DNA of 64,000 nt from NCBI GenBank assembly GCA_017562135.1, contig QEYB01000368.1, positions 496,001 to 560,000 on the forward strand. Reading direction: 5' to 3'. Positions 25,018 to 37,800 of this stretch are shown here, piece after piece. The notes below the pieces were generated by a model. The model searched no databases. It was not told the DNA's origin and saw nothing but the letters and a program-made list of their open reading frames with translations. Made by a program: the position numbers and the translations under genes. Numbering within the stretch: position 1 is the first letter of the stretch; every line of letters begins with the position of its first letter. This DNA comes from Dipylidium caninum. Lineage: Eukaryota; Platyhelminthes; Cestoda; Cyclophyllidea; Dipylidiidae.

Positions 25018-25727
25018 CCTGTGTAAATGGGTGGATACTGTGGATGCAGACGCACCTCCAGGAAGAGCCTGTGCGGGCCCTCAATCGCTCGATGCAATTG
25101 GACCAAGTAGCGCAGCCGTGCGCTCATCACACCGCCCGATACGAGGATCGTCTTCGACCGTATCGCCAATCGGTGTATTGTCGCTAGCGCGCTCTCCAGA
25201 GACGCCTCTGTGGAGGTGCTGGCGGTGACGGTGGTGGAGGCGGCGGTGGTGGTGCTGGAGACGTTGGTGGAGACGACGACAGTGGCTCTCCCACCCGCTG
25301 GGGCAGACGGCGTCGCATTCACTTTTGACCACGTCCCATATTTCGGGAGCATCGCTGCTTCTGCCATCCTCATCGACATCGGCGTCTTAGCTGTCGTCAG
25401 CGCTCTCTCGGCAGCTGTGTCCGCGCTCCGTTGACGCAACTTCCGTGTGGGTGTTTTCCCAAATGAAGCGAGGAACTCGCGATGCGAAAGCCATTGCAAG
25501 TGCTGCAATCTTAGAATCCTCTGTGTGCGTCGCAAGTAGCGTTGCGATTCTGCAGCTCTTAAAATTGCTCGCTCGTGAGCCCGCACCTCTTCTGCGCTCA
25601 GAAGGTCGTCTGGAACCGGACCGAGAACTTCATAGTGACGGAATTTAAAAAGAAACTGATTTAGGTGTCTGGTCGAATCCGAGTTCTGGACAGCAATAAT
25701 CAGAAAGCTATCGCCACTTTCCACCAA
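25018..25727 (-). CDS. Unidentified coding exon, Arg/Glu-rich helix plus Thr/Ser-rich linker
   Basis: Function not recognised. The open frame begins exactly at an acceptor (CTTTTAG, exon from 25727, phase 0) and ends at a strong donor (GG/GTAAGA, exon to 25018, phase 2), giving 236 codons. Order: a hydrophobic start (FLIIAV); FRHYEVLGPVPDDLLSAEEV; a long charged helix (RAHERAILRAAESQRYLRR, then RILRLQHLQWLSHREFL); a low-complexity Thr/Ser/Val linker; and a C-terminal block SARLRYLVQLHRAIEGPHRL followed by HPQYPPIYTG. The helix suggests a nuclear or structural adaptor, but this is a guess. A possible upstream exon with an ATG at 26464 and a phase-0 donor (TACCAG/GTAAGA at about 26380) would join in frame. 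The splice borders and structured sequence argue for a real exon despite the GC-rich background. Confidence 0.55.
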
Positions 25728-27229
25728 CTAAAAGCCGAGGAATCTTGAGGAAATTTAGTGGAAATCGTTCCTCTGAACAGTACCGGCTTTCACTGTCTCG
25801 ACCCAACGAAGCAAGCGCTGGTGGGCCTCACAGTCGTGCGGGTTCCCCGACTGTTTTCGTGTCTAGCGCTTTGAGTTGCTGTATTTCCATGTGATGGGAG
25901 AGGTAATTCTTTTCCCGACCACACGGCGCTTCATTTACCGTCAGTGTCTCCTCTCGCACACCCAGCTAGGCCGCGTTTCTTCTCGCCACTTCCCCATCGG
26001 ACACAACAGTTGGCACCGAAGGACCTCAAACTCTTCTCACCTCATTACTTGTCTCCGCGTCTTACTTCAGTTTTTGAGAACCGTTGCGCGCAACATTTTC
26101 GTCTCGCCCTCCCTCCAGTTGGAGAAGTGCATCGGCCCCATTATGGCGTGACGTTCAGAGAAGCCTCACGATCAAACCAATGCCTAGCCATAATTTTGAC
26201 GATTGGGGAAGGTGGACAAGCGGACGCGTGAGTGTGAGCAGAGAATCTCAAGACGCAGTAAGTGGAACCACTGAGCGAGCGGGGATCGCGAGACTTCTCC
26301 GCGTCTTCCCATGGGAGGGGAGAGGACGCAATAGGGCCGGCCGGGCCGGACCAGGCACGTCGCCCTGCCCCAAGTCTTACCTGGTACCCGCACCACCTGC
26401 GAATGCGACTGCGACTGTTAGGTGGGGCTCGTGAGAGACCCTTGGGCGGTGTGGAGATGCGCATCGCAGTTTACCACATTCTATTATGGCGATAGCAGGT
26501 GAATGTTAAGTGGGGGCTCCCCGAGACTCCAAACAAAAAATTTGGGATAATGCCATTTTCCCCTCGAGGACACTACGGAGGAGTGAAGAGACTCTGGGGC
26601 CAAAAGCCGTTCCAACCGGACCTATCCGGCGCTAAACATGACACCGCCATTCCCGTTCGCCTCCTCCTCAACTTGCCGCAGTGCCCCTCAGCAGAAGAGT
26701 ATTGCGCTTCGACGACAAGCATTTCTAGCCAAATGGCCTACCGCAAAAAAGTACTAACTGGCAATTAAAATCCATGTAATACTTCGCGTCGGAAAAGAAT
26801 CCCAAGGAACATTCAGCGGCGTGAGGAAGAGCAAAGCAGTGAACCCCACAGGTACTCACAGCAGTTCTGGACCTCAAGTTGATTCCACTGGGGCCGGCTC
26901 GAAAGCCATGTGCGCGGGTGGGAGACCTTTCGGTGCCAACGAGGGGGAGCGAACACATCCGCGGCGCGAAGACGGGTGTGAGCCGAGGCTCGGACGTGCT
27001 GGGCCAGCTTGAGCGGATGACATCGGCCGGGGAGCATCAGGCACACAAGGCAGCAGACGAGGGTGAGCGTAAATCATCACGGAGACCTCCGCCAGTTGTG
27101 CGCGTCGTTTACCACCGTCATGGAGACCCAGCGAGGAGGAAGTAGAGGCCTTCCGGGGCAGCAAAAGCAGCAGCAGGAGGACGAGGAGCTGTTGGGGTGA
27201 GTGTGCCAGCTGTTTGGCCATAATCGCAT

Positions 27230-27314
27230 TTGTGTGTGTGTGTGTGTGTGTGTATGCGGGGCTGCGTGCGTGCGTACGTACGTGCGTGTGTGTGTGTGTG
27301 TATGTGTGTGCGTG
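27230..27314. repeat. Compound TG / TGCG / TACG microsatellite
   Basis: (TG)n from 27230 to about 27252, then alternating purine-pyrimidine TGCG and TACG units and a second (TG)n to 27314. Frames across it translate to artefactual Cys-Val repeats. Confidence 0.9.
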
Positions 27315-30300
27315 CTGGCAGTGCGTCCTCGCCCTCTTCCTCCTGCTGTGGTCGTCGTCGTTGGGCCGCGCTCCACGCTCGGCGCACAGCGCGCGGCGCA
27401 CTTGAGCGCGACGCCCGAACGCCTGTGCGTGCAGCTGAGGCCACACGCGAGGGCGAAGGGTTCACAGCGTCGGCGGCTGCGCACGCGAGCGTGGATGCGC
27501 GGCCAGCGCCTCCGCGGAACAGAGGCCAGTGGCGGTGGCCTCACTCCTGCGCATCGTCTGAGCAGATGGCCGACCCGTGGCTTCCGACACCAAAGCCGGT
27601 CTCAGAAAAAGCTTTACTGGCAGAGGCCAAGCATTAAGTTTGTCATCAACATTTAATTCTTGCGACGCAGAACTAATTCGTTCCCATTGACAAACTCGAA
27701 CGGTGCGGTCATCAGCAGGGCGCGGCCGCATCGCCTGCCGTGTCGGTCCAGCCTGAGGCTGATTGTTGCATCCTCTTTTGGGGTCGTTTGACACAGAGCC
27801 AAGGGGAAAATAGATACTCCGGGTCGTTGCTCCACCGAACGACAACCTACCCCAGGAGCCCCTTTCGGGCCTCCGACGAAATGCGGTCTGCTTTCCTACG
27901 GTATCCAGCCTAACCGCAATCCGCCAGCAAAGCTCCGGTCATGGCGTCTGTAAACGCGGAGTCCGCTCAGTCCAAGCAATGGTTAACGGGCCGACGGGGC
28001 CAAGTTCAGAGGTGTAGTCGGCGACCAAATTTCCGCACACAGATGGACTGAGCGAATCTTGTTTCATGCATCAAGTACAAAAAGTAGAGAATTTGTCGAG
28101 GCCCAACTTACCCGATTTTGCCGGTCGCAGTGCTGGCCGTGGAAGCAACGCCACGTGTTCACACTTGCCTCCATCACGAAGCCGGTAGCGCGCAGTCGCT
28201 GCTTAACCCGATGACGAGTCCCCAACGAACCTTTGACGCACCTCCTGCTGCTGCCTTCTGGACGTCCGTCAGTGGATCCAAATACTTCAGCGATCCAGTT
28301 TCGATGGTGTCCCAATTGGCGCGCCAAGCAAGCGTCCGAACATTCTGCGTAGGTCGGTTTCCCCGACGACCCTTGCCTCCACCGGTGACGTGAAACCTTC
28401 TCTACTGGAGACCGGTCCCTCTCTCCTGACGCTCGCGTGCTGCGCCCTGTAACCGTGAGCCACTTCCGCCCGGCCGTAGCGGGTCCGTCTGGGGGGCCTC
28501 GCTTCGTTCACTTCGGGACAAACTATCCTCAGGCTCATTTTCACGCAGTTCAGCGTCACCGAATCAAACCTCGGCCGTGCGCCAAGGACTATATTTTAAA
28601 GGTCTCCTTAAAAATATCCCCTTCTGTATCCCGCGACTTCAACTCCTCTGACCACCGGACACGCGATTGTTCAGCTGCCACTGACGGGGCGCCTTCGGAC
28701 CGAATGCGAGCAGGCGTAGGCCAAGACCGCATCCACTGCTGTCGGCGTTCAAGCGGCCAACGACTCCAGTGCTGTCGCCGACGTGAGCTCTGTCAACGTT
28801 GGGCAAAATGAACGGGCTTTGAGTTGGGTCGCCTCATCTTTGCGACCCGTCGGAGCGACAGCCGATCAGCCTCACGAGGTGAGCCATAGTGTCCGCCGAA
28901 TGGGCGTGCGGGCGCCCTCACTTCGCACCAGGCATGCGACAAAGCAACCGCTGGTGGACTCCTCACCGCCGGCACCCGCGCCCCTCCTTGGGCAACCTCA
29001 AGGCAGAAGTAGACTCATCACCGCCTGTCCCGCCACTCGAACGGAAAGAGCACCCACGGAGTGCCAGCGGTGCACGGAAAATAGGCGAACAGGATCTGGG
29101 CACAGCGGCCCTAGAGGGAGGATTCCACCAGAGAGGCGATTAGGAACATGTTATTGCATCCCGCAACGCGCAACAGTCACTCTTCACTCCGAGTCGACAA
29201 CTCTTTATTGGACAGCAGGTCAAACGGTGATGGTGGACTCATTCCTCCCAGTCCCTGATTGGGCGAAACGAGGATGAGGGGGCTCACGTCTCTGCTTGTG
29301 GCGCCGGACGGTGCTCAGCTCGGACCATCCCAAGTTGCTGGATGCCGACGAAAGACGATCATTTAGAGGGGGACTCGCGGAAGGCGCCGTCCCTCATATG
29401 TGATACAGTCTACGCGACCCCGATCGGAACGGTTCACAGACCCCCAACCGTACGGCTTGTTTGTCCTTCGGCGCGGCTGCAGCGAACGAGTGGGGACGGG
29501 GCCCTTTCGTCGGACTTTCTGCGCACCAGTGGCTGGCCAATGCTCACCGCACTGTCTCGATGGCAGTTCGCGGGGTGGAACACTTGACAGCGTGTCTGGC
29601 TCAGACTGGACACACGGCGGTTGGCTGCCTGCCAATCTCTTCACAAAGTGTAGGGAAGTGGAGTCAAATTTATTTGAAAACTGCTAAATATAATGTCATC
29701 TGTCAATCACTAACTTGCGCCCGAGTCAGCGAGGAAGAGCATAATGGCTACTCACTTTTTAGCCAGCACATCAGGAAGTGGCGGTAGTTCGTCCCGAGGC
29801 ATAATTGCGAAGTCACGGGCAGAGTTTATTTTCGGCTAAATCGCACAAACTGCAGAATCGCCCCGTCGTGTTGTAGGTGATCTGCGCCAAAAGACTGCCT
29901 ACGCGGAGAACGGCCGAGGGGCGTGTGAGCCCTCGCGACATGCCATCGGGGCGCCTCCTGGGCGGAGGAGCCTCACCGACGACGGGCAAGGAAGCGAGGA
30001 CGAATGCCACGGTCTCGCGGCGTCACGCCTTTGGGTCGGGAAACCTCTAGTGGGCCAAACAGCGCTGGCCAAGGACGACTGACAGATGACCGCTGAGCCG
30101 GTTGTAGGAATATGCTGGAGCTTACTCAACAGACGTCAGCCCCCACCACATGCTGTGTTGTGTGGTCTGAGCGACTCGACTCGCCGACGCGGCTGACATG
30201 GTGGGCCGCCCTCCAAGTGGGAAAAATTTGCTTCAGGGAATTTCCTCTGTCACTAGAAGATCCTCTTCCGCACTCGTAGTCGATGGACTACATAAATTTT

Positions 30301-30790
30301 GCGTTCATGCCACATCAAGGCACTAAACTAACTGTCGCCCATCGCCTCTCGTCCCAATCCTAGAAATCACGAACAACGCACCAGTGTCCGCTTGGCAATG
30401 ACATTGCAGTTTCGATGGGCAGGGCTGGAGGGGCGTGGACTCGGTTATCGTCGTTCACGAGAGATTAGTCTTCGCCTGAACCGATTCTTTCCCTCCCCGT
30501 TGGCACACGAAAGGCCTTGCAGTTTAATTATTTCGGTGGTTATTAGTTAAATTTCGAAAAATTCTTTCGGAATGCGCACGCGAACGGGGCGTAGGAGACA
30601 GGTGGTAGCGGACACCCGACCTGAATAGCCGGAATTGATGACATTTCCTGCATCTTGTGAGGTCCCGTCTGCTATGCAGCGGGGTGTTGAAGTGGATGAG
30701 AGGAGGCGCTGGGGCGAGGGGCAGCAATAGACTGTTGCTGCCGATGCTGCTGCTACTGCCACCACTACTTCTTTACTGTGCTGATAACAG

Positions 30791-30872
30791 CACCCACACC
30801 CACCCACCCACCCACCCTTCCACACACACACACACACACACACACCCACACAGAGAGAGAGAGGGGGGGGGG
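30791..30872. repeat. Compound (CCCA)n-(CA)n-(GA)n-G microsatellite
   Basis: Consecutive tracts of CCCA/CCCAC, (CA)n, (GA)n and a run of about ten G, one after another on the plus strand. Confidence 0.9.
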
Positions 30873-30900
30873 CAAGCAAGGGCGAGGGTGGGAAAAGAAG

Positions 30901-30929
30901 CGGAGGGGAGGGGAGGGAGGGGAGGAGTG
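30901..30929 (+). repeat. G-tract cluster, potential G-quadruplex
   Basis: Several G3-G4 runs separated by single A on the plus strand, matching the G-quadruplex sequence pattern. Folding is inferred only. Confidence 0.6.
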
Positions 30930-33900
30930 TGAGACGTGGCGGTGGCAAACCCCGTGATCTTCGCTCCGCAAACAGCGACCACCCAAGTGGCAGTGTCGAC
31001 AAGAGGACAACGCGCACACAGACACGTTAGGTGTAAAATGTTATAGGCGAGGAAGAAGTATGTGGCGGGGCAGGGGCGCGCTGATAATTTACGGTGGGCA
31101 CACATTAGACGTGTCTGCGCGTTATGCAATCACCGTCAAATACCAGACGACCCGAGGCGGGCTCTTCGCCCGGGGGGCCTCCTCGCTTGCCGGTGGGCAC
31201 GCCTCGTCCGCTCATCCGACTTGGCCCGCTGTTCACCGGGGCACGAGCCCTCCTCCCGCATTTACCCCGCCGCGCCGAGCGGACGAGGGCACCCGATGCC
31301 TTGGCGGCCTCGGCCATCCCGACGCCTTCGCCCGGCGGATATGATTCCCGCTCCCCCTACCCATGCTGGCCACCAATGGCTGCTGCTGCCTTTCACCAGA
31401 GTTTTCGTTTCGGAAATCGCAAAACCAGTTCCATCTCGGTGCCACTCATGTTCTCCTGCGTGAAATAAAACAGTCCAGACCCCTCATTCCGTAAAGCCAC
31501 CACTTAATTGGGAGTGCGAGGAAAGGCCGATGCTGGCCCACAAATTTCACGTGTTAGTGCAGGTGACACGGCATACTTCTCAACCTCCGACTAAAAAATC
31601 ACGTCTTACATACGGCCTTGACGTAGACCCGCCTTCCCAGACCCCGACGCCGGCCTCGTTTGCCAGTGGGCTCTGCTCGACCGCGTCAGTTAGTTGCTGC
31701 TCCAGCTGGTCTGTCGTGATAAGAATCGCTTGGACCGAGACGATGTCGATGTCGGCCAGCCGGGCTGTGATTATCTTACCGTTTAGCGCCGCCCGAAAGA
31801 CGTCGCTGTTGATGGTCGGAGGACTTAGCGGCACGCCCGTCGGCTCCTGTTTTCACCCCAAATGGCCACAAAACCTGCGTTGGTTGGCAGGCCTGGTGTT
31901 CGTGTTGTGGTGACGTTTCTCCTCTCCTCTTTTCCCCTAACCGCGTGATACGTTGACAGACGCCTCACAGTGTAAGTCCAACTGTCTCAAACCAACTGCC
32001 TCCTCCCTCACCTGAACTGCAAACTAGAGAGGAGAGCCACAAAGGCGTACGTTTTGAGGGCAAAATGGGACGCTGCTGACTCGCCTTGCTCTCACAACTC
32101 CAACTGCATACGTGTGGCCGCTCGAGTTTCGGACTACGCTTCCTCGCAGACAAATACAACAAAGTGAGTAGAAACCCTTTTGAGCCTGCGTCCCCCATTA
32201 GCCCAGTCGGAGGTGGTCTTTGATGGAAGGAGAGTCGCGTTTGCCTCCTCGCAGCCCACAGCCCCACCGTCCTCCGAGTGGTTACACCGAATTCCCTTGA
32301 GAGGCAAAGCAACAATTTTCTCCTTCCCGCCAGTTCCAAGTCGACGGAACTTAGTCGTGCCCCTGCAGGCAAGACCCGTTCCTTCGGTTAAAGCCTCTGA
32401 TCCCGTCACACCTCGTGGTGCCCCCCTTCGTCCGCAACGAAGGCGACCCTTTCCCACTCGCTCACACAGCACGTGCACGCACTCACCGGCGACTCCACAG
32501 ACATTTTAGCAAAAACGGAGGTAAAACCTGCCTACCGTGTGGGTACTTCACTCATGGGGACCGTAGCAAAGGCCTGCAAGAAGCAGTCGGTAGCTCCCTG
32601 CACCCTCGCGGACGACCCACACTTCACCTCAACGCCGCTGGTCGCTCTGCGCCGACGCGTGCCGGCCGGCATCAAGGCCGTCACATCGCCATGCTCAGCG
32701 TGGTCCCAGTGATGGCAAGACGAGCATCGTTTCGGCAGCAGAGGTGACAGACTCCTGTGTAAATGATCCGCTGCCACACTCGTGTCAACTGACTACCCAA
32801 GTTGGTAGATAACACGACGAGGACCGTCGTAAAATAGTCGAAGCGATGCCCCACTAAACACCGCTTTCGGGCGCGCTACGCCAGGTGCCTTGTCACTTTT
32901 GGCAGAACGTATGAGGAACTGCAGCTGGCGTGTCGACTAAGCTCGGTGTTGGACAGCATGCTGTCTCTCCTGCGGTCTTTCAAATGACCTTTCCCCCCGC
33001 ACGCGACACGAAAATCGCTTTCAAAGTGGCCCGCAGTATGTACTCTTTTTCATAGTAAAGCGTTATTATTCCCCTGGCCCTCAGGAAACACCTCCATCAC
33101 GTGGGGCCGTCCAGAACCAGTCAAAGGACTCATTCCGCCCAAATAGGCTTGGACTCCGCCCACTCTTCAGCGGATTTGTTCTGGAATCTCAACTGCCCCT
33201 GATGGCAAGCAACGGTTGTTCCGAGCACATGCCTGGAAGTTGAACCACGGTTGACCAGCCGAAACGAATAGGAGGCATTTAGGCTCCTCAAAGCTCTGTG
33301 AGAGGACCACTCGAGCAGAGGCCAGAGACAGTAAAGGCGGTTAATCTTAATGACCTGGCAGTGGCATTTAGTGTGCCAGCCTCGGGAACTGCTTCGCCGG
33401 CGGTGTTGGGAGGCAGAAGCCACCACTCGGTGGCGGGCTGTTTATGGCGTTGGCCTCAGCTCGGCGGGGAGATCGCGGGTGGTCCGCTTCGGAGGGCGCG
33501 GGTGGGCGAGGCCGTTAAGGGGTGAATCACATGACCCGGCCCCGCCACGCTGGAAAGCCCTTCTGCTCCCCCCCCCCCCGGCCGCCGCGTCTCTTCCTCT
33601 CCCACATGGATACTCATAAAATGCCACCTTCGGGAGCCTGCACACAATTGCGAGCTGCGGGAAACCGTACTTTTCGCCGTTTTTGTTCCATGCGATTTAT
33701 TTAATAGATGGGCACTATCGACAGATCGACCCCATTTCACGCTCTGTTATGTCGCCCACTTTGATGGGCAGCCTGAATCCGTGGCGAGACCGGCCCGGGG
33801 GTCAACTTGGCGTGCGCGGTTGCCCCACGCCCCCGTCGGCCCACATCTGATGTTGCGCTAGGCGAGGGGAACGAGACAAATGCTGGATGATGCAGATACA

Positions 33901-34899
33901 CTTCCCGTTTTGCCAACTTGCCTTTCCGCCCCCAGGGTAAAATCAGTCTTACGACACTCCGGCATCGAGAGTCCACCGAAGTGGGCGCATGCTAGACACC
34001 GAAGATCCCCAAAGGTCTTTGAGGTCAGGGACATCCAAGACTCAATCATGGGCAGGGGGGACGACTCCGACGCTGTCAAGGCGCTCCTATTTACACAACC
34101 CTGAGACACAGAACGGGACAATCCAATGAACCTCGTCCTGGTCCGGGTGCCACTGCCGTGGTAGCCACGAGGCACAGGCAGCGCGTGGGGACAAAAAAAT
34201 GATGCGCAGATGGGTACCGAAGTCACGAGCTATCCATCAGTGCACAAGCGCATCCCCCACAGCGGCCTAATAGCGGTCTCAGGGCTTCCGAAGCCCTGAC
34301 AGAGGCGCACGCACGGGAAGTCGAGCAACAAATCGTCGGAAGATGGGAGAGCTAACTACACACTCGCGTACAGGATGATGTGGTGCAGATGATGTCGCCT
34401 ACTCCATGGGTGGCCAAGCCCGAACTGCAGCTCGTTGTCGTCATCATCGGGGCAGCCTTCGCGCATTTTCCCCTCATGCCTTGGCTGCTTGAGACCACCA
34501 TGCAAACACCAGTGCAACGCGGGGAGGAGACACCTCCCGCGAACGATAACACACCTGGGAGGTCTCCCATTCTGTATATACACACGGTCCACAAAAGCAA
34601 CAATCTCAACCTCAACAATCTTTACTGCCAAATGCAGTGGTTACCATGATTTCCAAAAAAGCACCCTTATACTACTTCCCCTTCATCTAAATAAGGTGAC
34701 TATCGCCAAATGACCGCGCGATATCCTGATACGGATACCCTAATGTTTCAACGCGTCCCCCAACAATTGCCTTAGTTAGTTAGTTGGTTATTAAGAAGAG
34801 AAGAGGCAATATGACAGGAGGAGACTAGCATTAAGACTCTACAAGCCTGGAGAAACGGAAGGAAGGGTCAAAATGCCTCCAGCAGCGAAATCCTTGACA

Positions 34900-37800
34900 C
34901 TAAGAGTTGAGACTGGCAAGATAGGCCTCGTGGCGCCTGGCCTGAGCGTCATACATTTTTTGTAGCTTCTTCAGCTGGCTCTTTGGAATCTCCTTCCCCT
35001 CTACATCACGAGTTGGCATACCCTAAAATACGCAGGAGAGATCCGTGAAGAGACAAACTCGGTCGTAATGGCAAAGTCTGTTGGCATTCAGTCGAAAATG
35101 AGTCAGTCTAGCAAAACACTTAGTTCCGTCGTTTGGTCAAGTGATAAGAGTTCCAGGAATACTTCCACAAATCTCGTAGAATTTTACTGAAAGCTTGGAT
35201 AATAGTACGGCAGTCAGTCAATTTCCTAGAAAACAACCTGGCCAGGGTGTGCACGAGAAGCAATAGGTTATCTACTAGCCTCCTGACGGTAACAGATGTG
35301 AATGGGATAGCTTAAAGACACTAAGAGTGTCTGGTTTGAAACGTAATAGAGGTTTTCGCAGTGACCGCTATTGCTCAACTCACAATTAAGGTTTCCTTTC
35401 ATAAAAATGAGCCCGAAATGACTTTCAGCGAAGTATTATAACAGAAATAGACATGAGGCCATATCACCGTGATGGACATTTATTTTGTAAAACACGACTT
35501 CATCAGGCAACTTGTCTTCGGTACACCTGAACGCGGAATCCTGGACAAGAGATTCGAAAAAAGGCGGACTAAGAGGCGGTTTGCGAGAAAATATCGGTAA
35601 TACGCTAAAACACAAATAGTCCATTCGAATGTATTAGAACAACCTCAAACGTACTACTTTCAAGTCGCAAATAAAAGATTAAATTTCAAAGACTGCACGA
35701 AGTATCAGGTCAAAAAATGTGACATTTACCATGATGCAAAATGTCTGAGTACTAAAACTCTAGCAAAACAAAAGAAACCAATCTTATGGGGAAATGATTC
35801 CGCAGAAAAAGTTGGATACATGCTAGATCCCAGCAAAAACGAGCAAACTTTGTAGAACTATCTAGAATCGGGGTGATCAAATCCAAGAAAGTAGTTTTTT
35901 ACACAAATAAAACACCTGGAAAACGATTTCCGTCCAACTTAACACACATACAAGCAAGTGGTAAAGCGATGGAATATCAGAAACAACAATCGATAAAACA
36001 GACCTTTTCATCAAACGCAGAGAACTTGTCGGTCTGGTTACGGAACATCTCTGAGGGAGATTGTTTGGCCGCCTCAATCTTGGCCTGTGACTGCTTGGCC
36101 CTCGCGGCCGCTTTCGCCGCCTCCTTCTGCAAGTAACAATATATTATCACTCAGTTTAAAGGATACATGTGATCGTCCTCGAGGGGGCTTAATATCCATA
36201 ATATGAGGGCCAAAGTCCGATAGTAATACGTCTCGTCTGGGCCAATTGGGTCAAGCGAGAATTGGTATGGACGATACATTCAGCACCAAATTAAGCTGAG
36301 ACTGAGTAATTTGTGTTAATTATTCACCCAAATCTGTTTACGCTTCTAAAAAAATATTTAGCTATTGGGAACCCGATAACAATATCTCAAACTATAATGA
36401 TTTGAAACGTCCAAATAGCAGCAGCAGTGTATCCGTTGTCAAACAACAGGCTACTGAGGCAAATAAGTAGGAGAGGAGGGGTTGAGCAACAAGCAAGCCT
36501 GGTATACCTCTGCCTTCTCGAGCATTTCAGCGGCGAGAAGTTTTGCGTCAACGAGACCGATGGCTGGGAGATCAGATTTGCCAGAGGAGATGTCGGCTCT
36601 GTCTTGTAATCGAATACCATGGGTTGGGAGGTAATCGTCGCGGAGCCGATCGCAAATGGTTAACATCTCCAACTTTAGCGGACCCCTTGACTGAGCGAGA
36701 AGACGCACGTTCTGCCGCAGTTCAGCTGTAGCGTAGAGTAGCCGTGCGACCACCGGCCACGCCGCTGTCTCCAAAGCCTTCGTTTCACATAACAGCACGC
36801 GCTCCAACACCGGCCCCTCTCCAAGAGTCTGCCTCAGGGCCGCGCCGAAAACCACTGAGCGCACGACCGAGGGCATACGATGTTAGTCTACGCACCCGTT
36901 AAATAAAGCAGTTCCCGTACCCAAACATCCGATTGTCTTTAATTTAATCACATATACTCCAGATCAACGCATTCCTTTAAATTATTACGAGGCTAGTAAG
37001 TGAATAACTAAGCAATTACAACGATTAATAAAATTCAATTAAATTTGGTGCAAAAAAACTGGGACACAAGTAGTAAATGGCAAAACTGTAATAAGAGCGA
37101 CATTCTCTTAAAGCAGATGAGCGTACTGCGAGGCTACCTAAATTAAGTATCCCGAAAGTCGTATAAGATCAGCAAGAGATTAAACCAAGGAAATGAAATA
37201 AATGGGATTCTCAATAGCCTATATAATCAACCAGGAAATTTAAAACCATTTGGCTAACAGCATGCAATCCACGATCACACTTATAAAACAATCGGGGACT
37301 ATCGTATTTTAGTAAACTTGAGCCAGCGGATAATGACAGCTAAGACAGAGTGAGAGACCCAAAGCCGGAACGGGGACAAAAAAGACTAAAACAAACTCAT
37401 GAAGTGAAAGCCATTCAATTATGGAATGTCCTACAAGTATATACATGAGTCAAGTCAAGAAATCGCCCAAACCAACGGACGTGGACGGTAACATAGACGA
37501 TGACTAAGCGAGAAAACCGAGTAAATGTTCACACAAAGAGCAGGAAGAGCATTGATAGCCTGGGAGGTGCTACTTCGCTCTCGACAGCAGGGAATTGGAG
37601 GTATAAGTTGACGTCGAACAATTGGGCGATGAACAATGGGAGGTTTTCATTAAAGGCACTTTTCATACATAGCCGATCTCAAAATGCAGTTTAAGAGACT
37701 TATCCACTTCCGCGTTTTAAGAGATGGAATATTTTAAGGGACCTAAAGGACACTTACCTGTTGAAGACATTCTTCAACGATCTTAGTCAAAATTATCAAA

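Larger units (their letters stand above)
25728..34899. other. GC-rich region without recognised genes
   Basis: About 9 kb of GC- and CpG-rich DNA with dense simple repeats (27230-27314, 30791-30872, 30901-30929, and a C run at about 33568-33579). Many 60-150-codon frames overlap on all six frames, the expected effect of composition. None shows a conserved domain. It may be the 5' flank or a large intron of the unidentified minus-strand gene represented at 25018-25727. Confidence 0.5.

Noticed and set aside
27077..27656. Several 90-190-codon frames on both strands
   Set aside because: They run through TG/CA microsatellites and translate to Cys-Val or His-Thr repeats; no conserved sequence.
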